Origin: Ipomoea triloba
Lineage: Eukaryota > Streptophyta > Magnoliopsida > Solanales > Convolvulaceae
DNA length: 64,000 bases
Assembly: GCF_003576645.1 (NCBI RefSeq)
Contig: NC_044920.1
Location: 19,599,100 to 19,663,099, forward strand
Reading direction: 5' to 3'
The notes under the pieces were generated by a model. That model worked only from the letters and a program-made list of their open reading frames with translations. It made no database searches and was not told the origin of the DNA. Every line of letters starts with the position of its first letter. Position 1 is the first letter of the stretch. Shown here one piece after another: positions 22,810-33,112 of this stretch. Made by a program: the position numbers and the translations under genes.

Positions 22810-23213
22810 GACCGCGATCCACAATGGATTGTGAATCGTACATCAAAACGATGTCGTTTTGATTAATCAAAACAAACGGATGAAACGGCCTCCATTCCGC
22901 GCAATTGCAGTTTCCTTTCAACATAACTGCAGTATCAGTTCAACACAACTGCATTTTTAGACAGACGAAACGTCCTCCGTTCCGCGCAATTGCAGTTCCC
23001 TTTCAACACAACTGTAGTATCAATTCAATACAACTGCAGTATCAGTTCAACACAATTGTAGTATCATTTTAGATGAATTGTAGTATCAGTTACGGAGATT
23101 TACGAGAGCCATTTCTCCCATTTATTGAAACAACGTCGTTTTTGGACCATGGTCCAAAATGCACTGTGGACCGTGGTCCACGATGCATTGTAGACCGTGG
23201 TTCATAGTATAAC
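22810..23213. mobile_element. Second MULE-like element of the ACGTCGTTT family
   Basis: Inverted ends built on ACCGCGATCCACAATGGATT (left) and its counterpart before CATAGTATAACGACT (right), with AACGATGTCGTTTT / AACAACGTCGTTTTT just inside. The interior is an array of CAACACAACTGCAGTATCAG-like units. The design matches 20922-21636. Confidence 0.55.
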
Positions 23214-23639
23214 GACTGGGTTAAAAGGGAACAATAATCAAAAAATAAAAAATAAGATAATCTAAAAAAAATTCAAGAGAGGGAAGGTTATCACATTCCC
23301 TTCAAAATATGTAAAAATCTAATGTGGGAGTGAAGTTGTATTCCCTGTGAAAATGGGATAACTTAAACAAAAAAATATGAACACTATATAAGTGAGCAAA
23401 GATAACCTTTGTTATAACCAGCTAAGTTGGCATCCGTCCGTGACTGTACGCTCTTGTCTTATATGACTTAAATGAGCTCCTTAACACCTCGTGACCTGAC
23501 AAAAAAAACAAAAAAAAAAACCTTTAATTTGCTATCTTAAATTAAATAACTTGGACCAAGCAAACCATAAAATATAATAATTGAAGTACAAAAGTTGTGT
23601 TTCCCTTTTACTTTTCCTTCCTTTCGTTTTCCAAGCTTA

Positions 23640-23758
23640 TTGAAACAATAAATAAGGATGGCTATAAAGTGAGGCACACACACAACTCCATATATCCTCA
23701 AGCTAACTAAATCTCATCTCTTAGCTTTAATTTGTTCTTGAATTCCTCGTATTGCAAG
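23640..23758 (+). promoter_or_regulatory. Core promoter and leader of peptide copy C
   Basis: AAGGATGGCTATAAAGTGAG at about 23652-23672 gives an intact TATA box. A leader containing CTCAAGCTAACTAAATCTC follows, matching the copy A and B leaders (TCAGCTAACCAATTAAATCTC). Confidence 0.6.
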
Positions 23759-25041
23759 ATGAATGCCAATCCCAATTCTCCATTTCTCTTGGTCCTTCTG
23801 ATGATGTCATTTCTCTTTACGTTTTCTTGTACTGCTCGACATGGTAACCACTAATCATCTTGTTGATCGTTTTCTATATGTTTCATTTATTTTTATATTT
23901 ATTATGATATAAATAATCATGCACAAACTATTGCTACGCACTTGTGCTCTGATCTATCACTTAATTACTGTATCATAATTTTTACTATGTTTTATTGTTT
24001 TACTCATTGCTTTAAACTCGAGAAAAGAAGATGTGTTGGTAGCAGCCGATGTTGGTAGCCAAAAAAGTGATGCCCAATATTATCCTCAAGTAGGAAAGGT
24101 GCCGAAGACTCGCACGGGCTTAACTCAACGGTTCAGTAGGCATTATTTGGGAGAAGGAAAGGTGCCCAGAAGGATAAACTGGGAGAGATATGACGATCCT
24201 CCGATCTGTTATTCCCCCCCATGTTATTCATCAGGTATGTTGGCAATTAAGAGCTCATTTGAGCAATCAAATAATTTCAATTAATATAATTGAAGTAAAT
24301 TTGTTGGGAATAACCTATAGTCACTACTCCCTACTTAAGTGTGTGCACCAAGTAAATCCCTCTTTCTTACTCTAGTCAACCTAGTCAACCAAGGACTAAA
24401 AAAGAAATCATTATATATTATGAAATATGGACTATTGCCATCAGGTTCATTATTGGTATGCTGAATGTTTCATTTTAGTACATTGAATGTTTATTTTTAA
24501 ATTTATTGAAGGTCCCTTTAGATATACTACCAAAAAATGAACTTTCAATACACTAAAAATAAAAATTTAGTATACTAAAAATAATAAACATTTATCCTGC
24601 AGTTCAATGGTCCAAAGTATAATTTGCCCACAAAAAAAGTAAACGGACTTAAGTTACTCATAGTTAACTGACTCAAGTTAAGAAGGTCAATATAAAGGTC
24701 CTGAAAGTTAAATTTATAATATTGTGGATACAAATTAAAGCTTGACTGGCTAATTTAGCAGTGGTTGCCTCCCATGAAAGTTAATTTAAGTTTTAATTAG
24801 CTCATTGACTGTCGCAAATTTTTGCTTTTGGAGGTTCTCAAGCATAAAACCAATAGATTTAAATCCATTAATTGATAAAAATTAAAAGGCCATCGTAAAA
24901 ATCTTCAATTCTCAAGTGACATGGTCAATTTAAATATTATATTGCCTGCCTAGTTATTGTGTTTTGTAGTAACCATTTCTATGTAATTCATAATTCTCTT
25001 GGCGTTACGTTGTTGCAGGAACAGGCCGTAATGGTCCTTGA
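23759..25041 (+). CDS. Small secreted-peptide gene, copy C (3 exons, 104 aa)
   Basis: Exon 1, 23759-23843: signal peptide MNANPNSPFLLVLLMMSFLF, ending SCTARH. Exon 2, 24028-24234, 207 bp: a basic segment with two diverged GKVP units (QVGKVPKTRTG and GEGKVPRRINWERYDDPP), then ICYSPPCYSS. Exon 3, 25019-25041: GTGRNGP and TGA. Introns are GT-AG in phase 1 (gtaacc to aaaag; gtatgt to ttgcag). It is longer than copies B and D because exon 2 is expanded. The shared elements are the signal peptide, the RR-NW-DPP core and the minute last exon. It lacks the terminal Cys pair of B and D but has two Cys just before the last exon. A secreted, proteolytically processed peptide is a plausible product. The family is unknown to me. 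Confidence 0.6.
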
Positions 25042-25227
25042 TGTTGATCTTGAATTCTTGAGTCTTGAGAACAAACTGAACGAATTGAAAAAATATGTAC
25101 ACTTTCTGATTATTATATATACCAATAAGCTAGCAGCCCTTGCAAAAACTTCATTGCAGAAAGGTTTTACTATTAGGGATTAAGATATATGTAAGTCTAT
25201 TACAAATTTACAGAACAGTACAATTAT

Positions 25228-25858
25228 ATATATTAATAATTCAGGCGTTCTTTTTTGAAAATATCAATGCATTATTTTATACTTATCTTGGAGACTAGGA
25301 CGCTTTCTTCTATCATCATCAATAGTTCAAGAAAATTATTACAAAAATATAATTATAAACTCTTTACATCGAGTACAATTTTATTAATATCTCAGGTGTT
25401 CTCTTGACCTTGTGAAAATGTCATTATATGAAGCGATACTTAACGTTGAGACTATTACTTTTTCTCTGATCTTATTGTCATCAATAGTTCAAGAAAAGTA
25501 TTATAGAAATATATATAATTGTAAACTAACTTTTTTACATCAAGTACAACTTTATTAATAACTCAGGCGTTCTCTTGAGAAAATATCAACATATTATGCG
25601 ATACTTAGCATTGAGACTATGGTTGTTTCTTCTATCATCATTAATAGTTCAAGAAAATTATTACATAAATATAATTATAAACTGTTTACATCAAGTACAC
25701 TTTTATCAATAATTATGGCGTTCTTTTGTGAAAATATCAACGTATTATGTGATACATAGTGTTGAGACTATAACTCTTTCTTCTATCATCATCAATAGTT
25801 CAAGAAAATTATTCAAAAATATAATTATAAACTTTTTACATCAAATACAACTATGGGC
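25228..25858. repeat. Tandem array, four units of about 155-171 bp
   Basis: Units begin with AATAATTCAGGCGTTCTT-like words at about 25228, 25386, 25557 and 25712. Each carries TTCTATCATCATCAATAGTT and CAAGAAAATTATTAC followed by TTTACATCAAGTACAA. Copies differ by scattered bases and small gaps. It sits just downstream of peptide copy C. No coding frame is preserved across units. Confidence 0.9.
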
Positions 25859-25869
25859 CAAACATTTTG

Positions 25870-27060
25870 TAGTCTGATGATGGTATCATTGTTCCTTTCT
25901 ATAGGGAATTGAAAGTTACAAGTTTGAATTTCATCCCAATTTTACAACTACACTATCATATTCTAATTCTTTAATAATCATAAAACTCATTCATATTATT
26001 ATCATTTTTTACTTTTGAATAATTGGATTCAATAATGGTGGGTAAAACAAAAGAAAAGAAAAGAAAAAAACAGTAAAAAGTTAAAGCATTAGTATATGTA
26101 TGTATGTATGCATGCATGTGCGTGTGTGTATTATATATTTATTCATTCATTTCTTATTTATATATTATATATATTTTATTTGTTTATTTGGATTCCAATT
26201 TCATTTACAACCAAACAAAGGGGCTTCTTATATTAAAATTCTATTACAATTACTTTTTTTTTTTTAAATATTCTATTACAATTACTAAGCATTTGATTCT
26301 AATTACACTTTCAATTCTAATATGCTTAAACAACATGACTGGATTTTAAGGGGTGAAAGATGGGCAACAACACAGGGTTTCAATTTTTAGAAGGTCTAAT
26401 ATTTATTTTTGACCTAGCTACTTAATAAATAAATAAAAAATCTACAATTAATCCTAAAAAAATCAATTTTATCCCAAATCATTTCTCTCTCCTAATAATT
26501 AGGACATAATTAATTGAGCATAGCCAACTATTCTCTTTCCCCACAACATAAATGATGTCTTAAGCTCATGAATTTGCAGAGATAACTTGAAGTACAAATT
26601 ATATATTTTACGTATTGATTTTAAAGATTGCACTTATACTACTTTTGACAGAGCCTCATTTATTTATAAGAACGGGATCACAAAAATCCAAAAATCGACC
26701 CTGTTAAACAAAACACCACACTAAATGTGTTCGGCCTTGAAGCTCTCAAGGGAGAGAAATCAAGTTTTCTATCATAAAAAGCTATGTAAATGGACGAAAA
26801 AAAGGCTTTTAAATAAATAGTGTTAGGCCGAAAATAAAGAATGACTCAACTGTGAAATTATTTTACGAATTTGTGAGATGCGTCGAATAAAAAATGTAAT
26901 ACTAATAAGTGATTAATTATTTGTTATTTATATAGGGAGATGTAATATTTTTTTTAGGAAAACATAATACTTTTGAATCAAAATATAAAAATTTTACATT
27001 TTTTTTTCAAAAGTATTATATTAATGCCCCGCATCAACTTTCAAAGACACTCTATATATA
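25870..27060. other. AT-rich intergenic sequence with simple repeats
   Basis: Contains a GTATGTATGTATGCATGCAT tract at about 26096-26118 and poly(T) runs. I see no gene. Confidence 0.5.
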
Positions 27061-27400
27061 ATTTAAGGGGTGGTTTGGCAGAGGTTAAGTTTTAAATATT
27101 AACCGCATTAAGATATATAAAAACCCTATCCTGATTAGCATTTTGAAAAATAGTTGATGGGACCAATAAGTTATGCGAATAAATGATTTACCCAACATAA
27201 ATTTTAGTTGTTTGACCAAGTCAAACAACTAAAATTAGTCAAATCATCTTTTTTTTTTAATTTTTTTTACAAATACTTACCAAATTTATTTTTCAAAAAC
27301 TAGCAGCTTAGTCAGGCTCCTAAACTTTCCCTAACACATCCTCACAAGTCACAAAATGACAATGAGAAAGACTTCAAGTCAATGCAGTTTAAGTCAGGCT
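27060..27400. mobile_element. Probable MITE (GGGGTGGTTTGGCAG-type end)
   Basis: Begins near AAGGGGTGGTTTGGCAGAGG and contains an inverted pair AATTTTAGTTGTTTGAC / GTCAAACAACTAAAATT at about 27200-27237. The other end is not clear. Confidence 0.35.
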
Positions 27401-27483
27401 CCTAAACTTTCTTCGCTGCAAATTTTTTATTTAATATTTATAACTTCTTTTCGAAATTCTATTATATATACACTCTAAAATTC

Positions 27484-27670
27484 TATTTATTACTTTTACT
27501 TCTTAATGTGTCAAACATATATAGGCTACTTTAATCTTGTGAACCCCAAAAATATTCACAATAATAATTTAAAAGTAGAAATAGAAGTTATGAGTAAAAA
27601 ATTAAAATATTTTCCATTCTTTTCCCTTCACACTAAGCTATCACACTGTGCAGACAGGCCACATTGAATA
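27484..27670 (+). promoter_or_regulatory. Orphan copy of the peptide-gene promoter block
   Basis: Matches 6275-6470 closely (CTTCTTAATGTGTCAAACA, GTAGAAATAGAAGTTATGAG, TATCACACTGTGCAGACAGG, CCACATTGA) but is not followed by a signal-peptide exon; similarity stops at AATAGGTC. It either served copy D, 1.4 kb downstream, before later insertions, or marks a lost copy. Confidence 0.65.
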
Positions 27671-27679
27671 GGTCTTCAA

Positions 27680-28490
27680 AAATCATAAGGGAATGCTTGT
27701 CCACAACTCCAGGGTTACGTGCGAAGGCACACTATCCTAAAAGTTTCTAATATTTCTTTGTAAGTACTAGGAGTAAACAAATTAGAACTTTTGAAATACA
27801 AGAAAAATGTCAAACTTTTTAGGTTACTTTTCTAAAATGTTTACAAAGGTAACAACTTGAAATTTTTGTCTTGAAAACCATTCTTTCGTAAGTACTACAG
27901 TTACCTAGTTAAGAATAAAAACACTCATTCTTTATATGTATTGGCAATAGATGGGTTTCTCTTTTATATCCATCATCAACATCTATCCTTTTGTTCTTTT
28001 AAAACCCGAGTTATGAAGAAACTAAGGTTATTGGAAGTTTTTTTTTTTTTTTTTTTAACTTCCACAATTAGTATTCTCATAATGATTATAAAAATGTAAG
28101 TATTTAATATATAAATTATTGTGTACAACTTATGAGAAAATATTAATATATAAATGATTAAGAATTCATTATATTAATAAATATAATATTTATAACTTAT
28201 GGAAAAAATATAACAATTCCCAATGACCTATCCGAAGATTTTTCCAAAACATTTTGTATCTTCATCGGAAGAATAAATCATCCGAAGAGTTGTAAACTTC
28301 CGAGAAGTTGATTTTGACTTCTCGGAATCAGGAAAATTTTCTCAAATCTTTCCGGAACATATTGCGATATCCTATTTTGCAAAGTATTTTTTATGCTTCC
28401 GGTAGACAGCCTGGATTAATATATTCAACCATTTACTATACAAATATCCAACAAGTTTTACTCAGCTTTTTAGTTTTATTTTTTAAAGAA
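27680..28490. other. AT-rich sequence between promoter block and copy D, nothing assignable
   Basis: No frame, RNA signature or element end that I can support. Confidence 0.45.
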
Positions 28491-28796
28491 AAATTGTAAT
28501 TTTTATCCTCTAGTTATACTTGTGATACAAATTTAGGCCCCAAGTTATATGCATGACCATCTTAAACCCCTAAGTATTTGCAAAGTGGCGCGTTTAATCC
28601 CTAAAGGACAAAATCCGCCACTTTATTAAGTGACATGTAGGTGACAGAAATAGTTTTCGAGGAACTAAAGTCTGTCACTTCACGCATAATTTAGGGGTCA
28701 AATATGACCACACATATAACTTAAAGATCAAGTTTCTACCACGGGTATAAGTGTATAATTGAAGGACCAATATAATAATGCAATTTTTCCCTTCTT
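28490..28796. mobile_element. MITE with GAAAAATTG-type inverted ends (about 305 bp)
   Basis: The left end GAAAAATTGTAATTTTTATC and the inverted right end GGGAAAAATTGCATTATTAT, with ACTTGTGATAC / CACTTATACC inside, form long weak inverted repeats. Non-coding. Confidence 0.6.
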
Positions 28797-28979
28797 TATT
28801 TTTTAATAAGAAGATGCATATTAGTCTATCATTGTGTGAATTATATTATTCAAACGTTGTAATCACTAAGAAATTTTTTAATTTGTTTCTTTTATTTACG
28901 TTTTACCGGGTCTTTCTTTTAAAATATATTTCCTTAGCAGACTAAACATTTGAAAATGGAAACAAAGAAACACAAGGCC

Positions 28980-29078
28980 GGACTACTATATAATGACCCT
29001 CATCAGCCTCATAGCTTCATCTTCAATCAACACTTGAAGAAGTAACCAAACCACATTGATATTTGCTTCTACTCAAAG
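28980..29078 (+). promoter_or_regulatory. Core promoter and leader of peptide copy D
   Basis: GGACTACTATATAATGACC at about 28980-28998 is a TATA box some 90 bp before the start codon. The leader includes CTTCATCTTCAATCAACACT. Confidence 0.5.
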
Positions 29079-30187
29079 ATGACTGTCACAGCAAAATCTC
29101 CATTTCTTTTATTCCTTTTGATTACATTTTTGTTCGTTTTGAACGGCACAGCTCAGCGTGGTAATCACTACTTGTTTATTATGCGTTTAATTAGTTTTAT
29201 TTATTTATAGAAAAATAGTAATTTATGCCCCTCCATAATATGTCAATTATCAATTTGACTCTTTAATTATTAGTGGTGTAAATATTGCCCTTCAATTTTC
29301 AAAACAATACATATATTGCCCCAAATCTGTTATAAAACGACACTATTTTAAACCCCAGGTCCGTGACGGGAGATGCAATACATATACATACCGTTTTGAA
29401 AATTAAGGAGCAACATTTACGCCTCTAATAATTCAGGAGTCACATTGATAATTAGCATATTATGAAGGGACATAAATTACAATTTTCCATTTATTTATTT
29501 TGTTTATTATGATCGTCTTGAACAACATCCCCGTTTTGAACTCCTGACATATTTTAAGGGATAGGAGTGCATGGCCGCCGCGATCACATTGGAAGAAGAA
29601 TGCTCGTGGGAGGTAATTGGCATTTCAACGATCCACCGGAGCATGATTCACCACATGGTAAGTCAACAACTAAGAGCAACCCCATTTGTATATTGATCGA
29701 ATTTTGAATTTTTTGTCAGGTGGGGAAGAAAAAAAGAAAAAGTTAATAATTGAAAAGAAAAAAGAAATAGATTAAAACAAAAATTGTCAATGGTCTCTTT
29801 CACTGTGCTAGCTTCTCTTCTCCTTTTTTTTTTTTTCCTGAAATTTTTTTTTTCTTGCAGGAAGTGTTATTTTTCTCTCTTTCCTCTCTCTCTTCCATCA
29901 CTTCCATGCAAGCTTTTTGTCAATAAAAACTCAAAAAAAATACAAATATTACAAATTACAAATATTATTGTATTTATGTAAATAAATAAATTTTTTTATG
30001 CATTTTAATATAAAAAAGGAGGAAATTTGTTTAGAGACCGAGGGACTAGAATTGAATTCCATCCAACCAAAAGCCTAAGCTGATATTTGGAGTGCACATT
30101 TATGTTTATATTATATTTATGCTCACAAGTAGGAACTTCTAATTCATTCCTAATTCGGTGGTATTTGCAGGGCCAGATTGCTGTTGA
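29079..30187 (+). CDS. Small secreted-peptide gene, copy D (3 exons, 65 aa)
   Basis: Exon 1, 29079-29160: signal peptide MTVTAKSPFLLFLLITFLFV, ending GTAQR. Exon 2, 29559-29657, 99 bp: GIGVHGRRDHIGRRMLVGG followed by NWHFNDPPEHDSPH. Exon 3, 30171-30187: GPDCC and TGA. Introns are GT-AG and phase 1 (gtaatc to ttttaag; gtaagt to tttgcag). Two Arg-Arg sites precede the NW-NDPP core, which copy C shares as NW-YDDPP, so a mature peptide of about 18-20 residues ending in Cys-Cys is possible. The two terminal Cys could pair within or between chains. All exons are open and splice sites normal. Function unknown; the name rests only on the signal peptide and size. Confidence 0.6.
29203..29492. mobile_element. 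Palindromic MITE in intron 1 of copy D
   Basis: Arms of more than 100 bp are inverted copies (TAATTTATGCCCCTCCATAA with TAATTTATGTCCCTTCATAA on the opposite strand, and both with CAATTATCAATTTGACTC-like words). Flanks share ATTTATTTA, a 9-bp duplication typical of Mutator-like insertions. Confidence 0.7.
29660..30170 (+). other. Intron 2 of peptide copy D
   Basis: T-rich (runs at 29823-29858), no element ends recognised. Confidence 0.5.
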
Positions 30188-30189
30188 GC

Positions 30190-30730
30190 TTCGACACTGC
30201 AACAAAAGTGAAGTAAAGATGGAAGTGAAACAAAGAAATATATATATATACTCTCTAAGTATTCCAATAAGCTAGCTGTCTTTAAAGATGAATTCGGATG
30301 TAGTGTGCTCACCTGTTCTTCTTTATTATTCATAGATTTATTATATTACAGTTAATTAGTTATAGATCGTTTCAACGATGATCAAGAAAATTCTGAACTG
30401 TGAAGTTTGAAGAATAATCGCACCACAACGATAACCAAAACAATATAATGAACAACTACAAACTACGATCAAGAACCTGTATGATCACTAAAACATGTCA
30501 AATTTGAACACTACAAATCAAATAATAATTGACTAAGAAAAGAAGAATTGCAAAATCTGTAAAAAATATCAAGAGAGCAAAGAATAACGATAATGGCGCA
30601 TAAGAGGGTAGAGATCTCAAAGTCATAAACCGTTTTGGAAATAAAAGTAAAAAAGTTAATAGTTCCCTTACTACTACTACAAAAGACAGCGACAAGATCC
30701 TCAATAGAAGCAGAATAGAAAGCAATGTAA
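30190..30730. other. Intergenic, nothing assignable
   Basis: A short TA run at 30238-30250 follows copy D. Open frames at 30498-30800 on the minus strand lack any motif. Confidence 0.4.
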
Positions 30731-30759
30731 CTTGGTTAGTTGTTCTCAATCGAGAACTC

Positions 30760-30966
30760 GGTTTCAATGTGTTAAAACCACCCAGACTCTGGTGTGACAA
30801 CTTTGGTGCTACTTATTTGTGTCCAAATCATGTGTTTCATTCCCAAACCAAACATGTTGAAATAGACTACCATTTTGTTCATGACAAATTAGCATTAAAT
30901 GAACTACATCTGTACAAAAGACCTCTTTACCAAGGCACTCATTATAAGAAGACTTCAATACTCTAA
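30760..30966 (+). pseudogene. Copia RNase H fragment
   Basis: Encodes PRLWCDNFGATYLCPNHVFH followed by TKHVEIDYHFVHDKLAL, the C-terminal part of copia RNase H, homologous to the copy at window positions 50-180 but on the plus strand. No other part of that element is nearby. Confidence 0.85.
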
Positions 30967-31463
30967 AGGATAAGCACGCTCAATGTTCTCTCTAGAGAAC
31001 CAAGAAGATGACGTATTACTGTATTTTATTAACATTGGACTTCCTTGTCCATCTAACTATATTATTATAAATTTATCTTTTATCATTTCAAAACTAACTA
31101 TCAATAACTCTTCTACTTGGTACTGTCAAAGCGGGCCGGCCCGCTCCACCGCAGGCCTAATCTCTGGCGGGTTTTTGCGGGCCGGCCGGCTAGGCCCGCG
31201 GGCTAGGGTTGCACCCTAGCCCGCCCCACGCGGGTTCGCGGGCCCCGCGGGCTTTTTAATTTTTTTTTTTAATTTTTATAAATTCTTGTTGATTTCAAAG
31301 TTCAAAACAATAAATAGATTCTACAAATACAAACATTGCGAATTTGCAATCCAATTTTATAATCTAACAAAAATTAATATTAATTCAAAGTTCATAAAAA
31401 AATAAAACCTACAAATAATATTAATTTTGTGTGTTTAAAAATTCTAAAAATTACATAATATAT

Positions 31464-31922
31464 AGAGTTTATTACCGAAATAGTCCCTCGACTATTGCGA
31501 AATTACCAATTTGGTCCTCGACAATTTTTCGTGCCAAATTTAGTCCCTCGACTTTGAAAATTTTAACCAATTATGTCCTCCGTTTATTTTACCGTTAAAC
31601 ATCCGTTAAATAAGGACCAAATTGGTAATTTTGCTATAGTCAAGGGACTAAATTGGTAATTTTTCAATAGTCAAGGGACCAAATTGGTAACTAATTTTTC
31701 ACTGAAATGGTCCCTTGACTATTGAAAAATTACCAATTTGGTCCCTTGACTATAGCAAAATTACCAATTTGGTCCCGATTTAACGGATGTTTAACGGTAA
31801 AATAAACGGAGGACCAAATTGGTTAAAATTTTCAAAGTCGGGGGACTAAATTGGGCACGAAAAATTGTCGAGGACCAAATTGGTAATTTCGCAATAGTCG
31901 AGGGACCATTTCGGTAATAAGC

Positions 31923-31926
<4 letters not shown>
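31464..31926. mobile_element. Near-perfect palindromic element (foldback MITE, 463 bp)
   Basis: Two arms of about 225 bp are inverted copies through their whole length: both start AGAG(T/C)TTATTACCGAAAT and share CCCTCGACTATTGCGAAATT, CCTCGACAATTTTTCGTGCC and ACCGTTAAACATCCGTTAAA. Transcribed, it would form one long hairpin. Confidence 0.85.

Positions 31927-31927
<1 letters not shown>

Positions 31928-31965
<38 letters not shown>
31928..31965. repeat. (TA)n microsatellite
   Basis: About 38 bp of TA directly after the palindromic element. Confidence 0.9.
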
Positions 31966-31967
<2 letters not shown>

Positions 31968-32005
31968 ACACAGCAAGGCAGTACGCTGCCTTGCTGTGTA
32001 GCATA
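31962..32005. repeat. Short perfect hairpin
   Basis: ACACAGCAAGGCAG and CTGCCTTGCTGTGT flank a TACG loop, and the pairing extends to about 20 bp with one mismatch (TATGTT / AGCATA). Confidence 0.8.
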
Positions 32006-32205
32006 TATGTATTTTTTTTTTAATTAGGGGCTTGGCCCGCGGGCTGGCCCGCAGCCCGTGCGGGTTAGCGCACGCGGGCTGCAGGCCTTAGCGGGCCATG
32101 CCCGTTAGGCCCGCAATTTCGCGGGCTAACTTTCTTGTGGCCCTAACCCGTCCCATCGCTGGGCGGGTGCGGGCCAGCCCGCGGGTTTCGACCCATTTTG
32201 ACAGT

Positions 32206-32544
32206 CCTACTTCTACTCTTATGAATACCTCTTTTGCTGAATTTTGTAAATTAAATTGATTAATACAAAATTTTTTGCCAAAATTATTGTTCTCATCCCC
32301 ATCACTCTATGGACAGTTGGACACAATCCCAATTCCTCCGCTACTAATTTGAATTAATTTGTATCAAACAAAACAGGGAAAACACCAATTATACTCTCAA
32401 TATAATTATGGAAGTCAAGAAACGTAATGTATTGTGGAACTGTGGAAGTCTAGATTAATTAAAATACAGTATGCACAGCAATCAACCTTCTTCGTAGAAT
32501 AAGAGCAATCACAATCCTGTAATTTTTAAGATAAATTAAAAATA
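32206..32544. other. Intergenic, nothing assignable
   Basis: AT-rich, no element ends recognised. Confidence 0.4.
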
Positions 32545-32690
32545 ACCAACATGGTTGGCGTGGTGGTTCAGCACCTTGTCTCTTAAGTATGAGGTTGGGG
32601 GTTCAATCCTCACCCATGTGAATGGAGCAAATCATTTGACCAGTTGTTGGCTAGAGGGATACCTTGGGCAAAAACCCAAAAAAAAAAAAA
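32545..32690 (+). mobile_element. tRNA-derived SINE
   Basis: Contains a pol III A box (TGGCGTGGTGGTTCAGCACC) and B box (GGTTGGGGGTTCAATCC) at the expected spacing, a short unrelated body and a terminal run of A. Flanked by 15-bp target duplications GATAAATTAAAAATA (32530-32544) and GATAAATTCAAAATA (32691-32705), one mismatch. Moved by LINE enzymes in trans. Confidence 0.9.
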
Positions 32691-32756
32691 GATAAATTCA
32701 AAATATTCACTGTGGAAACAAAAACTATTAATTAAGTAACCAATTTTCTTCTTTTT

Positions 32757-33110
32757 CTTCCCATTCATCTATTAATTAAGGAAATAAATTTATGATGAAT
32801 TTCCCGTCAACCATGATGTAGTGATAAGACACACTACAAGAAAATAACAATATATTTATATATTTTAGAACGAAAAAATGGCTACAAATAAAATATTTAC
32901 AAATTTTAGTATTTTATCGATGAAAACAATAATTACTTACGAATTCTTTCATAGATAAATTAATAATTAATTTTTTTAGTGAGTTTTTGAGGTTCCTATC
33001 ATTCTCCTCTAGAAAATACTTGATGGAGATATAATTTTTTGTTCTTTAGGCGAGGAGGTTTGCTGTCTTGAGTAATTAGGTGTTTGTTCCATGTATCCTA
33101 TCTTGTTTGA
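32757..33110. repeat. Local segmental duplication, copy 2
   Basis: Homologous to 20590-20680 plus 21721-21960, uninterrupted here. Ends where the degenerate copia element begins. Confidence 0.75.
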
Positions 33111-33112
33111 AT

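Larger units (their letters stand above)
31121..32206. mobile_element. hAT-like non-autonomous element with GC-rich ends
   Basis: Left end TACTGTCAAAGCGGGCCGGC; right end, read inverted, GACTGTCAAAATGGGTCG followed by GCGGGCTGGCCCGC. Sub-terminal zones are dense in GCGGGCC/GGCCCGC words. Flanks CTACTTGG and CTACTTCT could be a decayed 8-bp target duplication, as expected for hAT. The interior is AT-rich and carries a second element (31464-31926). No transposase. Confidence 0.65.

Noticed and set aside
25228..25858. CRISPR-like array
   Set aside because: Whole units are repeated without unique spacers, and the DNA is clearly plant nuclear.
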